From contig CAMAVB010000013.1 of assembly GCA_945861465.1 (NCBI GenBank), forward strand, positions 1 through 56,400: DNA of 56,400 nt. The letters run 5' to 3'. The DNA comes from Candidatus Kuenenia stuttgartensis (GTDB lineage Bacteria > Planctomycetota > Planctomycetia > Planctomycetales > Planctomycetaceae). The position numbers were made by a program, and so were the translations under genes. The number at the start of each line of letters is the position of its first letter. The first letter of the stretch is position 1. This document shows positions 35,846 to 46,227 of this stretch, one piece after another. Below the pieces are notes generated by a model that saw only the letters and a program-made list of their open reading frames with translations, had not been told where the DNA came from and ran no database searches.

Positions 35846-36720
35846 GCGAGCCACCGATTCGGAGTTACACGGCATCGGATGGCTACCAGATTCACTTTCG
35901 TCACTGGAAGTGTCAAACGCCCCGTGGCATCGTGATCGCGCTGCATGGTATTCAGAGTCATTCAGGATGGTACTCTGCGTCGTCTCGTGCGATGGCCGAT
36001 GCTGGTTTCGACGTCTACTTTCCTGACCGACGCGGTTCAGGTCTGAATGAATTTCAGCGTGGTCATGCGGCGCATGGAATGCGGCTGATGAATGACGTCC
36101 GGGCACTGGCGGCGTTGGCGCAGGACGAAGGCCGAAAGCCAGTGGACGATGGTGGCTTACTGCCGGTGATCATCATGGGCATCAGTTGGGGCGGGAAGAT
36201 CGCGGCTGCCGCTGCCGCGACGTTCCCCAACGAATTCGACGGACTGGCACTGTTGTACCCGGGTCTGCACCCGCGTCTGTGCCCGAACGCATGGCAGCGC
36301 TTTCGATTGAACTTTGCCCGCCGCTTTGAAATCACCAGAACCGACATCCCGATTCCGTTGCGCGCCCCGGAATTGTTCACAGATACCGTCGAGTGGCAGG
36401 AGTTCATTGCGAACGACCCGCTCGCCCTGCATGCCGTCACCAGCGGCCTGCTGAATGCAGGTCGAGATCTGGATGAGCGGATTGCCAAACGTGCGGCTGA
36501 CATTCGCTGTCCTGTGCTGTTGCTGCTCGCCGGTCGCGACAGGATTATCGACAACCAGGAGACGCGCGTCCTGATGACCCGATTCGGAACCAGTCACCTG
36601 ACCAGCATTTGCTATCCGGATGCCTGCCATACACTCGAATTCGAACCAGATCGAGCCACCATTTTTTCGGATCTGACGGAATGGCTTCGACAGCGAACGA
36701 CCAGAAGTGAAATTGAGTAG
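35842..36720 (+). CDS. Alpha/beta hydrolase (monoacylglycerol lipase-like)
   Basis: The start ATG 35842 overlaps the macrodomain stop (ATGA), giving 292 aa. Features: oxyanion region IALHGIQSHSGWY, DVYFPDRRGSGLN, nucleophile elbow MGISWGGK (GxSxG, about residue 113), acid LLLAGRDRIID, and His in YPDACHTLEFE. This pattern is that of lysophospholipase/monoacylglycerol lipase-type serine hydrolases. No signal peptide is present, so it is cytoplasmic. It is the last gene of the thioredoxin-SGNH-macrodomain-hydrolase operon, with a large palindrome 130 bp downstream. Confidence 0.9.
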   Translation: MSEPPIRSYTASDGYQIHFRHWKCQTPRGIVIALHGIQSHSGWYSASSRAMADAGFDVYFPDRRGSGLNEFQRGHAAHGMRLMNDVRALAALAQDEGRKPVDDGGLLPVIIMGISWGGKIAAAAAATFPNEFDGLALLYPGLHPRLCPNAWQRFRLNFARRFEITRTDIPIPLRAPELFTDTVEWQEFIANDPLALHAVTSGLLNAGRDLDERIAKRAADIRCPVLLLLAGRDRIIDNQETRVLMTRFGTSHLTSICYPDACHTLEFEPDRATIFSDLTEWLRQRTTRSEIE

Positions 36721-36853
36721 GTTCATTCTGCCGGAATAGAAATTCGCCGAACAGTTTTTCCTCGGGTGCGCCGTTGCCACGGCGGCCCCAGGCGTTGTTG
36801 TTAATCTTGACGCGGTCAGGAATGATGCCCTGCGTTATCAGCCGGAACGCGTT

Positions 36854-36953
36854 AGGACCGGCGCAGAAATAACTGTCGTTTTTGGACGTGGGGCACGTTT
36901 ATAACGTGCCCGGCACGATGGAATCGTGCCCCACTTATTTCTGTCTCGGTCCT
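36854..36953. repeat. Nested palindromic element
   Basis: AGGACCG (36854-36860)/CGGTCCT (36947-36953), CAGAAATAA (36864-36872)/TTATTTCTG (36935-36943), and GTGGGGCACG/CGTGCCCCAC (about 36888-36934) nest into one long hairpin. The apical part carries further short palindromes (ACGTTTATAACGT, CGATGGAATCG). It lies between the convergent hydrolase and phoD genes and could terminate both. It is a repeat family distinct from 16008/30233. Nothing else is recognised in 36721-36993. Confidence 0.75.
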
Positions 36954-36993
36954 TAGCGTCCGGTTAGGTCCGCTTTCGGACCTTCTGATTGCG

Positions 36994-38127
36994 TCACGGC
37001 TGCAGTTCGCTGAGCAGGTTTCGTTGCTGCAGGACGACCGCACCTTTTTCATCGCAGACCTGCAGACGGATGATAGGATCTGCAGCGGTCCAGTCGATCA
37101 GAATGTTGCCGTAATTGACATCGAAGAACGTCAATCCCGTGCGGTAGGGATTGATCTCATTCGCAAATCGGACACCCGCTTTCGTGAAGTTACCGCTGGG
37201 GGCATTCAGGCTGCTGCTTGTGGCTTCGTGCAATGGATAGCCGATGCCGAGCGGGTCACTTTTCGGCAGAGTTGCCAGTTCCGAAAGGTGTCGGTCGCCG
37301 CTGATCATCACAATGCCACCGGCATGAGAATCACGTAGCAGTCGAAACAGACGTTCTCTTTCTTTCGGAAAATTGCCCCACATCTCCCATCCGTGCAGAT
37401 TGGACAGCACCTGATAACTGGATCCGATCACGCGAACTTCCGCCGGGATTTGCAGTTGCTCGGCGAGCCACGCCCATTGAACACTGCCCAGGACAGTCGC
37501 GTCGTCGTCAGTGTTGGGCACGTACTTCCCGCGATAACCATCGCCTGGTTCTCGGGCGTCAAATCCCTTCTTTAACGGGCCTCGGAAATAGCGAGCATCC
37601 AGCAGAATGACCTGCACTCGTTTGCCGACGGGTCCGTAAGTCTTTGACCAGTAAACGCCCTCCTGCGTTCTTCTGGGATCATGCTTTTCGACGCCGAGGA
37701 AATCCAGAAACACCTGTTGTGATTCGCGCCGCATCGTGAACTCAGCACCGGCATCGTCCTTGCCGTAGTCATGATCATCCCATGTCGCGACCACAGGACA
37801 CGCTTGTCTGAGCTTCTTGAAACCAGGCTGCTCATTCAGCAATGAGTACTTGCCACGCAGGACGTCCATGTCCGGGCTGTCACCATAGATGTTGTCGCCG
37901 AGAAACACGAACAGCTCCGGCTGACCGGCCACGATTGCCTCCCAGATCGGCTGAGGCTGATCCTGCTTCGCACAGGACCCGAACGATATCCTCGACAGCG
38001 GCGCGTCATCTGCCGACTCAGCCTGACCAAACGCCGGTCCAATGAAGCAGCAGCCGACGATCACGACAGATCGACAAATTCCTTGAAGGTTCCATGATTT
38101 TCTGCACATTGCGATTCCCTGTTTCAA
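36994..38127 (-). CDS. PhoD-like alkaline phosphatase, exported
   Basis: This 377-aa protein has a signal peptide (SVVIVGCCFIGPAFGQAES, cleavage near FGQA). PhoD-family metallophosphoesterase motifs: ISFGSCAKQDQPQPIW (about 47), LFVFLGDNIYGDSPD, VVATWDDHDYGKDDAG, and IVMISGDRHLSELA. The family hydrolyses phosphodiesters or monoesters, often using Fe3+ and Ca2+. It probably scavenges phosphate in the periplasm. Its start codon overlaps by 4 bp the stop of the upstream 3.4-kb cytochrome/DUF1549/DUF1553 gene, so the two are cotranscribed. This variant is shorter than the twin-arginine type I PhoD. Confidence 0.92.
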   Translation of the reverse strand: MKQGIAMCRKSWNLQGICRSVVIVGCCFIGPAFGQAESADDAPLSRISFGSCAKQDQPQPIWEAIVAGQPELFVFLGDNIYGDSPDMDVLRGKYSLLNEQPGFKKLRQACPVVATWDDHDYGKDDAGAEFTMRRESQQVFLDFLGVEKHDPRRTQEGVYWSKTYGPVGKRVQVILLDARYFRGPLKKGFDAREPGDGYRGKYVPNTDDDATVLGSVQWAWLAEQLQIPAEVRVIGSSYQVLSNLHGWEMWGNFPKERERLFRLLRDSHAGGIVMISGDRHLSELATLPKSDPLGIGYPLHEATSSSLNAPSGNFTKAGVRFANEINPYRTGLTFFDVNYGNILIDWTAADPIIRLQVCDEKGAVVLQQRNLLSELQP

Positions 38128-41100
38128 TCCACGAATAGAAATTCATTCGAACACAGCAGCACTTGCGCCAGTTGTTGAAGTGGCGAGAGCTGGTCATTGG
38201 CGTCGCGGGGAAAGTCGATGTCGAACTTCCACGACCGAGGTGTTTCCGCCGCCGCTTCGCTGATGGTGCATGTCCAGAGATACTGATCGCTGTTGAGTGT
38301 ATCCCCGATATCGACCACAAAATCGATGGTGTCGCCGGGCAGCACTTGCAGCGATTCGACATTGAGCGGAAGTGCCTGCTGATGAACCTTTGCGGATTGC
38401 AGCGTGCCGGTCTTTGAACTCACGATGAACGCACGGATGCCGTCACCGGCTTCCGGCTCATGCTTGAGTTCGGACTGGATCGTGACGGTCATCGCAGCGG
38501 GAGCCGTCCAGCGGCGCACGGATGCGTGGGCTCGATCGTTGCCCGGATGACCGCCTGTCGCCGTCAATTGCACCCATCCCAGCACGGCGTCCGGCCAGGC
38601 TTCACCGCCTTGCCATGCGGTTCCCGTGAAGTGCGGCAGCGCGGCAAAGTCCGACACCCGCTGAGCTGCTTCATCATATGTGCCGAACCCGTATGACCAG
38701 TCGGCGGTCGTCACTGAAGCCGTTGGTTGTGCCGGAACATCGGCAGCCAGCAGCTCGTGCGCGGCAGTGAGCTGCGCCGGAGTCGGATCGCGCTGGAGGA
38801 CACGCCGATACAGCGTTCGAATCTGATCGTCGGCAACGAGTTCCATCGGCAGCGACGCAGCCAGAGCTCTCGCACGCTCCAGTGCCAACGGGTGATTCAT
38901 CAGAAACAGCGACTGCTGAGGAACCGTCGTCTCACTGCGTTTCGGAATCGGCAGATCGGGGTTTGCAAAATCGAACATTCGCAACGTGCCCGGCAGGTAC
39001 TGTCGATCGACCAACCCGTACAGCGTGCGCTGCATCGGGAACGGTTTTGAAAACAGGTTCGACGGCTTGCCGCCGCCCTTCTGGTCGAGTTGACCGGAGA
39101 CGACCAGCATCGAATCCCGCATTTCCTCAAACGACAACCGATGCACGTTCATGTGCCAGAGCCAGCGGTTTTCCGGATCGATCGCCCGAGCATGGTCAAA
39201 TTGTGCAGCGTCGGTGGGTCCGTCCGAGGACTGTCGATACACAGCGGACAGCACGATCATGCGATGCAAAGACTTCAGGCTCCAGCCACTGGCAATAAAT
39301 TCCGAAGTCAGCCAATCCAGCAGCGCCGGATGTGAAGGAGGTTCAGCGCGAATTCCGAAGTCGCCGGGTGTTGTGACCAGACCCGCTCCGAAATGATGCG
39401 CCCAGACGCGATTTACCATGACACGTGCGGTGAGCGGATTACTCGGATCGACGATCGCCTGCGCCATTTCCAGTCGCCCGCTGCCGTGTTCAAAGGGCTT
39501 TCGGTCAGGACCGGAAAGTAGCCCCAGGAATCGTCTGGGAACATCATCACCTTTGTTTGCTGAGTTGCCTCGTTTGAAAATTCGCGGTGATGAAGGAATT
39601 TCGCGATCTTCAATGATAGTCGCGAAGCGCGGTTCGGAAGCCGCATTGATGATCAGCCGATCCACTTCACCCTGCAGTTTCCACAATTCGGTGCAGGTTC
39701 CGGAATCGAAATCGTATTCCGTGTTGACGACCGGTTCGTCCGGCACTTCGCAGAGAGATCCCGGGCCGTACAGCAGCGATCGGAGTTGTTCGTCGGCAGG
39801 GTCAGTCATCGCATGATTCGCTGAGCCTTGTGCTGCAGCGGTCTTGAGATCGGCCTGCCATTTTGCATCAATATCCTGAAACATGGCTGTGTATCTCGCG
39901 ATCACGTCGGTGAATGACGTCGGAGCAGCAGCAAACGCGGCGGCCACGCGGGGATTGATTTTTTCGGCACTGAGTTCATGCAGTGCCTGAGTTACGTCTG
40001 CCGCCCGCTGAGAGAATTGATCGTCGGGGATTTCAGCGTAGCGATGCCATGCCACAAACACTGGATCACGGCGAAGGCCGGCGTCGCGCAAATAGTCGCG
40101 CCAGCGATGCACGAAAGAAGGCAACAGATCATCGAGCTGCAGAATCTGATCGAATCCCTCCTCCGGATACTTCTGCAATTCGCGTTGCGCCTGCAGATAG
40201 TCACCAATCCGCGATCGGACGCGAGCTGATGTCGAAACCCGGCGTTCCTGACGAAGTGTCGCAAGGGCATCCGTTCGCTTCTTCAATTCAGCGTCGAACA
40301 CGTCATCCTGCATCTTTGCATCCGGGAGCGGCACAGTCCTTTCGAGGCAACTGTCAAACACACCGTAGAGCGAATAATAGTCGGCGGTCGGAATCGGGTC
40401 ATACTTGTGATCATGACACCGGGCACAGCCCACGGTGAGGGCCATCGTTCCCCGGCAGACGACGTCAATGCGGTCGTCAATAATGTCACGTCGGACTCCC
40501 TGAAATCGGCGACCGAGCGTCAGAAATCCCATCGCCGCCAGGTCTTCATCCGTCCGATCCAACACCTGATCAGCGGCCAACTGCAGCAGCAGAAAGCGAT
40601 CGTATGGCATGTCGGCATTGAATGCATCAACGACCCAGTCTCGATACGACCACGCATGAATCCAGAATCGCTCTTCACGCGCGTACACGTAGCCCTTCGT
40701 GTCAGAATATCGTGCGATATCCAACCAGTGGCGTGCCCAGTGCTGACCATGCGTCGGTGAGCCAAGCAGGCGGTCCACCAGGTTTTCGTACGCCATCGGG
40801 TCGGAGTCGCTGATGAATTTTTCGACGTCCCCAGCAGTGGGTGGTAGTCCTGTCAGCGTATAGAACGCGCGGCGAATCAGCGTCCGCCGATCGGCTTCAG
40901 CGGAAACCGTGAGATCAACCTCATTCAGCTTCGCAAGCACAAAGGCATCGATCGGAGTCTTGATCCGAGCACTCTCTGCCGCAGTGAACGCCGGAACTTC
41001 CGGACGTGAGACTCGCTGAAATGCCCAATGAGTTTTTGCCAGATCCGCGCGAGCTGCCCTCAATGGAGCCACATTCTGTGGCCAGACGGCTCCGGATTCC

Positions 41101-41492
41101 ACCCACTGGATCAGGGCCTGTTTCTCGGCATTCGACAATTCATTCTTCGGAGGCATCTGCAGGTCGCCGTCGTAGCGAATCGCCTGAATCATGTGGCTGG
41201 ACGACACGTCACCGGGAATCATCGCCGTTCCGGAATCTCCGCCCGTCAGCATGGCGTCACGGGAATCCAGTCGCAACCCGCCTGACTGTTTCTCTTCACC
41301 GTGACAACCGATACACTTCTCGACCAGCACCGGCCGGATGTGCGTTTCAAAAAAGTTCGTATCATCCTGTCCTGCCACGGGCAATGGGTGCAGAGCTTTC
41401 AGCGCGGTCGCAAACACCAGCACGAGAAACTTCCGCCACTGAGTACAGAAGCGCGATGCCAGGAATTTCGAGAGCAGTCGAAACGAAACCAT
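38124..41492 (-). CDS. Planctomycete cytochrome c/DUF1549/DUF1553 (PSCyt1-PSD1) protein
   Basis: This 1122-aa protein has an N-terminal hydrophobic segment. A planctomycete-type cytochrome c domain follows with one heme site CIGCH (about residue 60) and LRMPP-like LQMPPKNELS. DUF1549 follows (TPIDAFVLAKLNEVDLTVS...WLDIARYSDTKGY), then a middle region, then DUF1553 (LEMAQAIVDPSNPLTARVMVNRVWAHHFG...LHRMIVLSAVYRQSS, QSLFLMNHP), and a C-terminal beta-rich domain. These modules are greatly expanded in planctomycetes and tied to extracytoplasmic degradation of complex substrates, but the reaction is not established. Partners are often DUF1501 proteins; here the partner is PhoD, overlapping by 4 bp. 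It is divergent from the EamA gene. Confidence 0.95.
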   Translation of the reverse strand: MVSFRLLSKFLASRFCTQWRKFLVLVFATALKALHPLPVAGQDDTNFFETHIRPVLVEKCIGCHGEEKQSGGLRLDSRDAMLTGGDSGTAMIPGDVSSSHMIQAIRYDGDLQMPPKNELSNAEKQALIQWVESGAVWPQNVAPLRAARADLAKTHWAFQRVSRPEVPAFTAAESARIKTPIDAFVLAKLNEVDLTVSAEADRRTLIRRAFYTLTGLPPTAGDVEKFISDSDPMAYENLVDRLLGSPTHGQHWARHWLDIARYSDTKGYVYAREERFWIHAWSYRDWVVDAFNADMPYDRFLLLQLAADQVLDRTDEDLAAMGFLTLGRRFQGVRRDIIDDRIDVVCRGTMALTVGCARCHDHKYDPIPTADYYSLYGVFDSCLERTVPLPDAKMQDDVFDAELKKRTDALATLRQERRVSTSARVRSRIGDYLQAQRELQKYPEEGFDQILQLDDLLPSFVHRWRDYLRDAGLRRDPVFVAWHRYAEIPDDQFSQRAADVTQALHELSAEKINPRVAAAFAAAPTSFTDVIARYTAMFQDIDAKWQADLKTAAAQGSANHAMTDPADEQLRSLLYGPGSLCEVPDEPVVNTEYDFDSGTCTELWKLQGEVDRLIINAASEPRFATIIEDREIPSSPRIFKRGNSANKGDDVPRRFLGLLSGPDRKPFEHGSGRLEMAQAIVDPSNPLTARVMVNRVWAHHFGAGLVTTPGDFGIRAEPPSHPALLDWLTSEFIASGWSLKSLHRMIVLSAVYRQSSDGPTDAAQFDHARAIDPENRWLWHMNVHRLSFEEMRDSMLVVSGQLDQKGGGKPSNLFSKPFPMQRTLYGLVDRQYLPGTLRMFDFANPDLPIPKRSETTVPQQSLFLMNHPLALERARALAASLPMELVADDQIRTLYRRVLQRDPTPAQLTAAHELLAADVPAQPTASVTTADWSYGFGTYDEAAQRVSDFAALPHFTGTAWQGGEAWPDAVLGWVQLTATGGHPGNDRAHASVRRWTAPAAMTVTIQSELKHEPEAGDGIRAFIVSSKTGTLQSAKVHQQALPLNVESLQVLPGDTIDFVVDIGDTLNSDQYLWTCTISEAAAETPRSWKFDIDFPRDANDQLSPLQQLAQVLLCSNEFLFVD

Positions 41493-41683
41493 ATCAATCA
41501 GCCTACAATGAGGCGGCAGGAAAACTCAGGAGGGAACTGAATTCTGGCGTTGAAGTCGATCTGGCTCAAGTGCCAGCCGGAGATTATGCAGTTTTCCCAT
41601 TGGAGGTCCCTCAGGAACTTAACGAAAGTCGAGCCACCCGCCTTGACATACATGCACTTCGCGGATTGCGTTCGAGAGACTTG

Positions 41684-42592
41684 ATGCGGCCATATTTGCT
41701 GATGTTGTGGGGTGCATTTGCGTTTGCAGTGATGGGTGCGTTCACGCATGCAGCGGCGGAGCATTATGACTGGCAGGTAATCGCCTTGGCGCGGTCGATA
41801 TTGGCGCTGATGATTGCGGGACTGCTGGCAGTCAGGGAAAAGACGTCCATGGTTTTTTTCCGTCCGCCGACGCTCTGGGTACGAAGTATCGCGGGCAGCC
41901 TGAGCGTGATGTGCAACTTCTATGCGCTGTCGCGACTTCCGATTGCAGATGCGCTGACTCTGACAAACATGTTTCCCGTCTGGATTGCCGTGCTGTCCTG
42001 GCCCGTGCTTGGCCGCTTCCCCGAGCGTGACGTCTGGTTCGGAGTGTTGTGCGGAGTCATGGGAGTCGCTGTGATGCAACAGCCGTATCTTGCGGAAGGT
42101 AACCTCGGAACACTGGCGGCCGTCACGGGATCAGTCACAAGTGCGGTGGCATTGATCGGCCTCCATCGCCTTCGGCACATCGCACCGAATGCCATCGTTG
42201 TACACTTTTCTGCAGTTTCTGTTCTGGTTGTGCTGACGACAATGCTGATCATTCCGTCAGAGCATGCTCTGGCGCGACAACTGACGGTCTCCTGGCCCGC
42301 CCCTGCCTACTTACTTGGAGTGGGAATCTCCGCGACGATTGGACAACTCCTGCTGACACGCGCGTTCGCCGCCGGAGCACCGGCTCGCATCTCGGTCATC
42401 GGACTGACTCAGGTGGGTTTCGCGATGGTCTTCGACGTCATTTTCTGGAACCGCTCGCTCCAGATCCAATCGATTCTCGGCATGCTGCTTGTGATCGGGC
42501 CGACAGTTTGGCTGATGCTTCGCGGCGACTCCCGCAATTCATACAATAGTCCGGCGCCGCCACCTTCACTTCGTGAGCCATCAAAACCGTAA
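41684..42592 (+). CDS. EamA/DMT-superfamily transporter
   Basis: The start ATG 41684 ([18 protein letters not shown]) gives 302 aa. The frame stays open far upstream but only as antisense of the cytochrome gene. About ten hydrophobic segments form two EamA halves, for example [19 protein letters not shown] with the usual RSILALMIA, then [19 protein letters not shown] and [20 protein letters not shown]. It is an inner-membrane drug/metabolite-type permease; substrate not predictable. Its end overlaps the end of purC by 12 bp on the opposite strand. Confidence 0.88.
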   Translation: MRPYLLMLWGAFAFAVMGAFTHAAAEHYDWQVIALARSILALMIAGLLAVREKTSMVFFRPPTLWVRSIAGSLSVMCNFYALSRLPIADALTLTNMFPVWIAVLSWPVLGRFPERDVWFGVLCGVMGVAVMQQPYLAEGNLGTLAAVTGSVTSAVALIGLHRLRHIAPNAIVVHFSAVSVLVVLTTMLIIPSEHALARQLTVSWPAPAYLLGVGISATIGQLLLTRAFAAGAPARISVIGLTQVGFAMVFDVIFWNRSLQIQSILGMLLVIGPTVWLMLRGDSRNSYNSPAPPPSLREPSKP

Positions 42593-43459
42593 ACCGGTCA
42601 GGCGTTCATACGCTTCGATATAGCGCGACGACGTTCGTCGCACGACATCGTCAGGCAATACGGGAGGGGGACTGTTCTTGTCCCAACCGGATTGTTCCAG
42701 CCAGTCGCGGACAAACTGCTTATCGAACGACGCCTGGCTTCGACCGGCCTCGTACTGATCCGCTGGCCAGAAGCGCGAGCTGTCAGGAGTCAGCACTTCG
42801 TCAATCAGGATGATGTCGTCACCCTTGAGCCCGAATTCAAATTTCGTGTCGGCGACGATGATTCCTTTGGTATTCGCATGTATACATCCTTCTGAGTAGA
42901 CCTGCAAACTGATATCGCGAAGGCGATTGGCGAGTTCTGCACCAACAACCCCGCACATCTGTTCAAAACTGATGTTCTCATCATGGCCGGATTCGGCTTT
43001 GTTTGCCGGCGTGAAGATGGGTTCGGGCAAGCGGCTGCTTTCCTTTAAGCCGGTCGGCAACCTGATACCGCACACGGTCCCGGAATTGCGGTATTCTTTC
43101 CAGCCCGACCCGGCAAGATACCCACGAACCACGCATTCTACTGGAACGACATCGGTCTTCATGACGACCATGCTGCGACCGGCCAGCGACTGCACATTGG
43201 CTCCGACTGGCAGCGGAAGTGAAGTCACGTCTTCGGTCATCAGGTGATGACGCACCGAAAGACGGTTAAACCAAAACTGGCTGAGTCGTGTGAGGACTTC
43301 ACCTTTCCGCGGGATGCCGTTCGGGAGAATATAGTCAAAGGCACTGATTCGGTCCGAGGCGACGAAGAGCAGCCGGTCACCGAAATCGTAAACATCCCGC
43401 ACTTTTCCGTGGCGGACTGGAATTCCGGGCAACGAACTTTGCAGCATCACAGCCGACAT
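42581..43459 (-). CDS. purC: SAICAR synthase (phosphoribosylaminoimidazole-succinocarboxamide synthase)
   Basis: The start ATG 43459 ([20 protein letters not shown]) gives 292 aa, of the longer yeast/planctomycete-type PurC. It joins CAIR and aspartate using ATP in purine synthesis. Motifs: [65 protein letters not shown], and [15 protein letters not shown]. The upstream in-frame extension to 43540 has no similarity. It stands alone on the minus strand and its tail overlaps the EamA gene. Confidence 0.96.
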   Translation of the reverse strand: MSAVMLQSSLPGIPVRHGKVRDVYDFGDRLLFVASDRISAFDYILPNGIPRKGEVLTRLSQFWFNRLSVRHHLMTEDVTSLPLPVGANVQSLAGRSMVVMKTDVVPVECVVRGYLAGSGWKEYRNSGTVCGIRLPTGLKESSRLPEPIFTPANKAESGHDENISFEQMCGVVGAELANRLRDISLQVYSEGCIHANTKGIIVADTKFEFGLKGDDIILIDEVLTPDSSRFWPADQYEAGRSQASFDKQFVRDWLEQSGWDKNSPPPVLPDDVVRRTSSRYIEAYERLTGLRF

Positions 43460-43666
43460 GTCACACCAACGGTTAAGAGAATTTACAAACTTTGTGCCCG
43501 GACCTGAGTCTACATTGGCCTGAGCGTTTGAACAATCCACCCGACACTGCTAAAACTGCCGTACTCACGAAAAAGGAAATGGCTTTGGAATTCGTCACAG
43601 ACGTGACGGCAACCACAGCTGCAACTGCGATCAACGCGCGGCGGACATGTACTACCGGGGAAATTC

Positions 43667-45100
43667 ATGGGGGTCATTCAGTTTCTCGTCGAACGGCCGG
43701 ACCTGCTGTCAGGTGCGTCAGAACTGTCGCTCGTCGATTTTCTGATGTATGACGGTCGTGTCATTCCTGCGCGGACACACCTGGTAAACGGAATGCTGTA
43801 TTGCGAACGCCAACGGTCAGAAAGCGGACAGATGCGATTGCTCTGGCCGCGTTTCGACGGTCGCCGTCAGGTTGTGCATACAACCAGTCTGCGCGAACAG
43901 TCGGCACCGTATTCGCTGGAACTGGAACTAGCGCGTGGTCAGTTGTCGCGACTGCGAAATCAATTCAGTTCGTGGTCAGGTGCGGGGTTGCAGGTTTCCC
44001 GTCAACTGACTACGCTGATTCACGACTCACATCGATCGTTTCGTTCCGCCGTGCTGCGTATAGAGTCTCCGGAGACAGCAATTGCGGCTGCGGTTCTGTC
44101 AATTGATAATTCGTCCCGCGCGTCGGATTTGCTCTGCGAGCGCTATGTGGAACAACGGATCGACTACCGTCGCAGTCGCGCCGCGAGGTTACCCGTGTTT
44201 CTGGGTTGCCGCCTGAAACAGATCCCGGCAGACTCGGACGCATTTTGTCGTGCTTTCAACGCCGTGCAATTGGACACACCGTGGAAGGACCTGGAACGGG
44301 ACGACGGTGAATATCAATGGGCACAGCTGGATGAACTTGTCGCATGGGCTCAGGCACAAAAGCTGTTCGTGCTCGGTGGACCGCTGTTGGATTTGTCTGA
44401 AGACAGCCTGCCTGAATGGTTGAAGGCCTGGACCGGCGACATGGTCAATCTGCAAAGCTTTACGGCGGACTTTGTGGAAACGGTCGTGGGCCGCTATGTC
44501 GGACGGGTACGCCACTGGGAAGTTGTGGCCGGTGCCAATCGTGGCGGTGTGGCTTCGCTGGATGAAGAGCAGCGCATGAATCTTGTCGCCCGCGCAATCG
44601 AAGCCGCGCGGCAGGTGGATGAACATACGCAAATCAGCCTGCGTGTGCTTCAGCCATGGGGTGAATATCTCAGCCAGACAAAAAATCGCCTGTCGCCGAT
44701 ACAGTTTGTGGACACGCTGCGACGCTGCGGTGTCCGCTTTGCGGAAGTCAATCTGGATCTGCGTGTCGGCGATGATCCGGCACCCACGCTGTGGCGGGAC
44801 TGCCTCAGTCTGTCCCATTTGATCGATCAGTGGTCGCTGCGGCAGGTTCCGATCAACATCATGCTCACCGTGCCGTCTGCACCGGCGGGAAAGGAACTGG
44901 AATTTGAGGCGATTCAGGTTCAATGGCTGGAAAAGGCTGTGCGAATGTGCCTGGCAAAAGAACGAGTGGTCGGAATTTACTATTCGAACTGGAACCAGCA
45001 GGCTCCTGGACTTCCGCACACCGCACTTGTAAATCCCGATGATTCGCCGCGTGCAACTCTGGATCTGTTGCAGTTGATGTCCAACAAATATTGGGGATGA
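43667..45100 (+). CDS. GH10-like TIM-barrel protein lacking the catalytic glutamate
   Basis: This 477-aa protein has residues about 190-470 following the GH10 (endo-beta-1,4-xylanase) pattern: [42 protein letters not shown] (strand where GH10 reads GHTLVWH), [23 protein letters not shown] (place of the WDVVNE acid/base), and [11 protein letters not shown] (place of the TELD nucleophile). The Glu in VVNE is absent and the second site has no clear Glu, so xylanase activity is doubtful. The first 190 residues are a beta-rich, family-specific domain. No signal peptide is present, so it is probably cytoplasmic. A GGGGA ribosome-binding site precedes ATG 43667. It is 10 bp from kdsA. Confidence 0.65.
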   Translation: MGVIQFLVERPDLLSGASELSLVDFLMYDGRVIPARTHLVNGMLYCERQRSESGQMRLLWPRFDGRRQVVHTTSLREQSAPYSLELELARGQLSRLRNQFSSWSGAGLQVSRQLTTLIHDSHRSFRSAVLRIESPETAIAAAVLSIDNSSRASDLLCERYVEQRIDYRRSRAARLPVFLGCRLKQIPADSDAFCRAFNAVQLDTPWKDLERDDGEYQWAQLDELVAWAQAQKLFVLGGPLLDLSEDSLPEWLKAWTGDMVNLQSFTADFVETVVGRYVGRVRHWEVVAGANRGGVASLDEEQRMNLVARAIEAARQVDEHTQISLRVLQPWGEYLSQTKNRLSPIQFVDTLRRCGVRFAEVNLDLRVGDDPAPTLWRDCLSLSHLIDQWSLRQVPINIMLTVPSAPAGKELEFEAIQVQWLEKAVRMCLAKERVVGIYYSNWNQQAPGLPHTALVNPDDSPRATLDLLQLMSNKYWG

Positions 45101-45110
45101 GGGAGCATCG

Positions 45111-45950
45111 GTGTCTGGAAATCTCGTCACAATTGGCGACTACAAAGTCGGTGATGGACAACCGTTGCTGTTCATTCTTGGCCCGTGCGTAATGGAATCG
45201 GAAGCTCTTGTGCTGCAGGTCGCGGATCGGCTGGTCGAGTTGCGTGATCGTTTGAAACTTCAGATTGCATTCAAGTCCAGTTTTGACAAAGCCAATCGCA
45301 CCAGCGTCGATAGTTATCGTGGACCGGGTCTGGAAGCAGGCCTGCGAATGCTGGATCTTGTCCGGCAGAAAACCGGTCTTCCGACGACGACCGACATTCA
45401 CGAAGCATCCCAGGCGACTCCGTGTGCTGAAGTCTGTTCCATACTTCAGATTCCGGCATTTTTAGCGCGACAGACAGACCTGATCGTGGCGGCGGCAGAT
45501 GCTGCAGTCGCGCAGAATATCTGTGTGAACGTCAAGAAGCCCCAGTTCGTCGCGCCGGAAGATACAATTCACGCAGTCCACAAGTGCCGCGCTCGGGGAT
45601 TAAAGAATGTCATGCTGTCCGAGCGCGGTTCGACGTTTGGATACGGTCGCCTGGTCAATGACTTTCGATGCGTACCAATCATGAAGTCGTTTGGCGTGCC
45701 AGTTGTCTACGATGCGACTCACAGCGTGCAGCTTCCAGGTGGCGCAACAACCGGGGGTCAGCGCGAAATGGTCCCGCCGCTGGCGCGAGCTGCCGTCGCT
45801 GTCGGTTGCGACGCCGTGTTTCTGGAAACTCATCCAGATCCCGACAAGGCAAAAAGCGACGGACCGAACATGGTGATCCTGGACCAGCTGGAAACTCTGT
45901 TGATGCAATTGACCAGACTGCGTGAGACAGTCTTGTCGTTTGATTGCTGA
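45111..45950 (+). CDS. kdsA: 3-deoxy-D-manno-octulosonate-8-phosphate synthase
   Basis: This 279-aa protein condenses arabinose-5-phosphate and PEP to KDO-8-phosphate for lipopolysaccharide inner core. It starts at GTG 45111 ([14 protein letters not shown]). Motifs: [86 protein letters not shown] and [16 protein letters not shown]. Cys in GPCVMESE (Asn in E. coli GMNVLES) marks the metal-dependent class, as in Aquifex. KDO synthesis implies a Gram-negative-type envelope with LPS. It is 10 bp after the GH10-like gene and probably cotranscribed. Confidence 0.96.
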   Translation: MSGNLVTIGDYKVGDGQPLLFILGPCVMESEALVLQVADRLVELRDRLKLQIAFKSSFDKANRTSVDSYRGPGLEAGLRMLDLVRQKTGLPTTTDIHEASQATPCAEVCSILQIPAFLARQTDLIVAAADAAVAQNICVNVKKPQFVAPEDTIHAVHKCRARGLKNVMLSERGSTFGYGRLVNDFRCVPIMKSFGVPVVYDATHSVQLPGGATTGGQREMVPPLARAAVAVGCDAVFLETHPDPDKAKSDGPNMVILDQLETLLMQLTRLRETVLSFDC

Positions 45951-46227
45951 CGAACAAAACGATACGTCAATGATCCAGAAACAGAAGAGGAACTGAATGC
46001 CGTCCGCCGATGTGTCAAACGCGGCCACCCCTTTGGCGCTGACCGTTGGATCGAAGAGACTGCCACACAACTGCACCTTGAGTCAACGCTGCGATCTCCT
46101 GAAAGGCCAAGGCATTCCCAATGAGTCGCGCGAAATCCCACGGAACCCCAATCCAAGCGGATTCCAGAAATTCGGGCTTGTCGAACTCAATAAACTGGAC
46201 CTGTCCCCGTTTTGGTCGGTTTTGTCA
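45950..46227 (+). mobile_element. Internally deleted REP-Y1 transposase element (MITE-like)
   Basis: GACGAACAAAACG directly after the kdsA stop matches the left end of the complete element at 52015. The sequence then jumps to ATACGTCAATGATCC, which equals base 52606 onward. From 45962 to about 46211 it follows 52606-52858 with scattered mismatches, including the last roughly 55 transposase codons and the right end ACTGGACCTGTCCCCG (46193-46208). The catalytic HUH and Tyr parts are gone. Such deletion derivatives can be mobilised in trans. It forms the left border of the GC-rich kinase segment. Confidence 0.8.

Noticed and set aside
41006-41683. Long N-terminal extension of the EamA permease.
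   Set aside because: The extension is antisense to the DUF1549/DUF1553 gene and reads as Arg/Pro-rich shadow. The permease fold starts at 41684.
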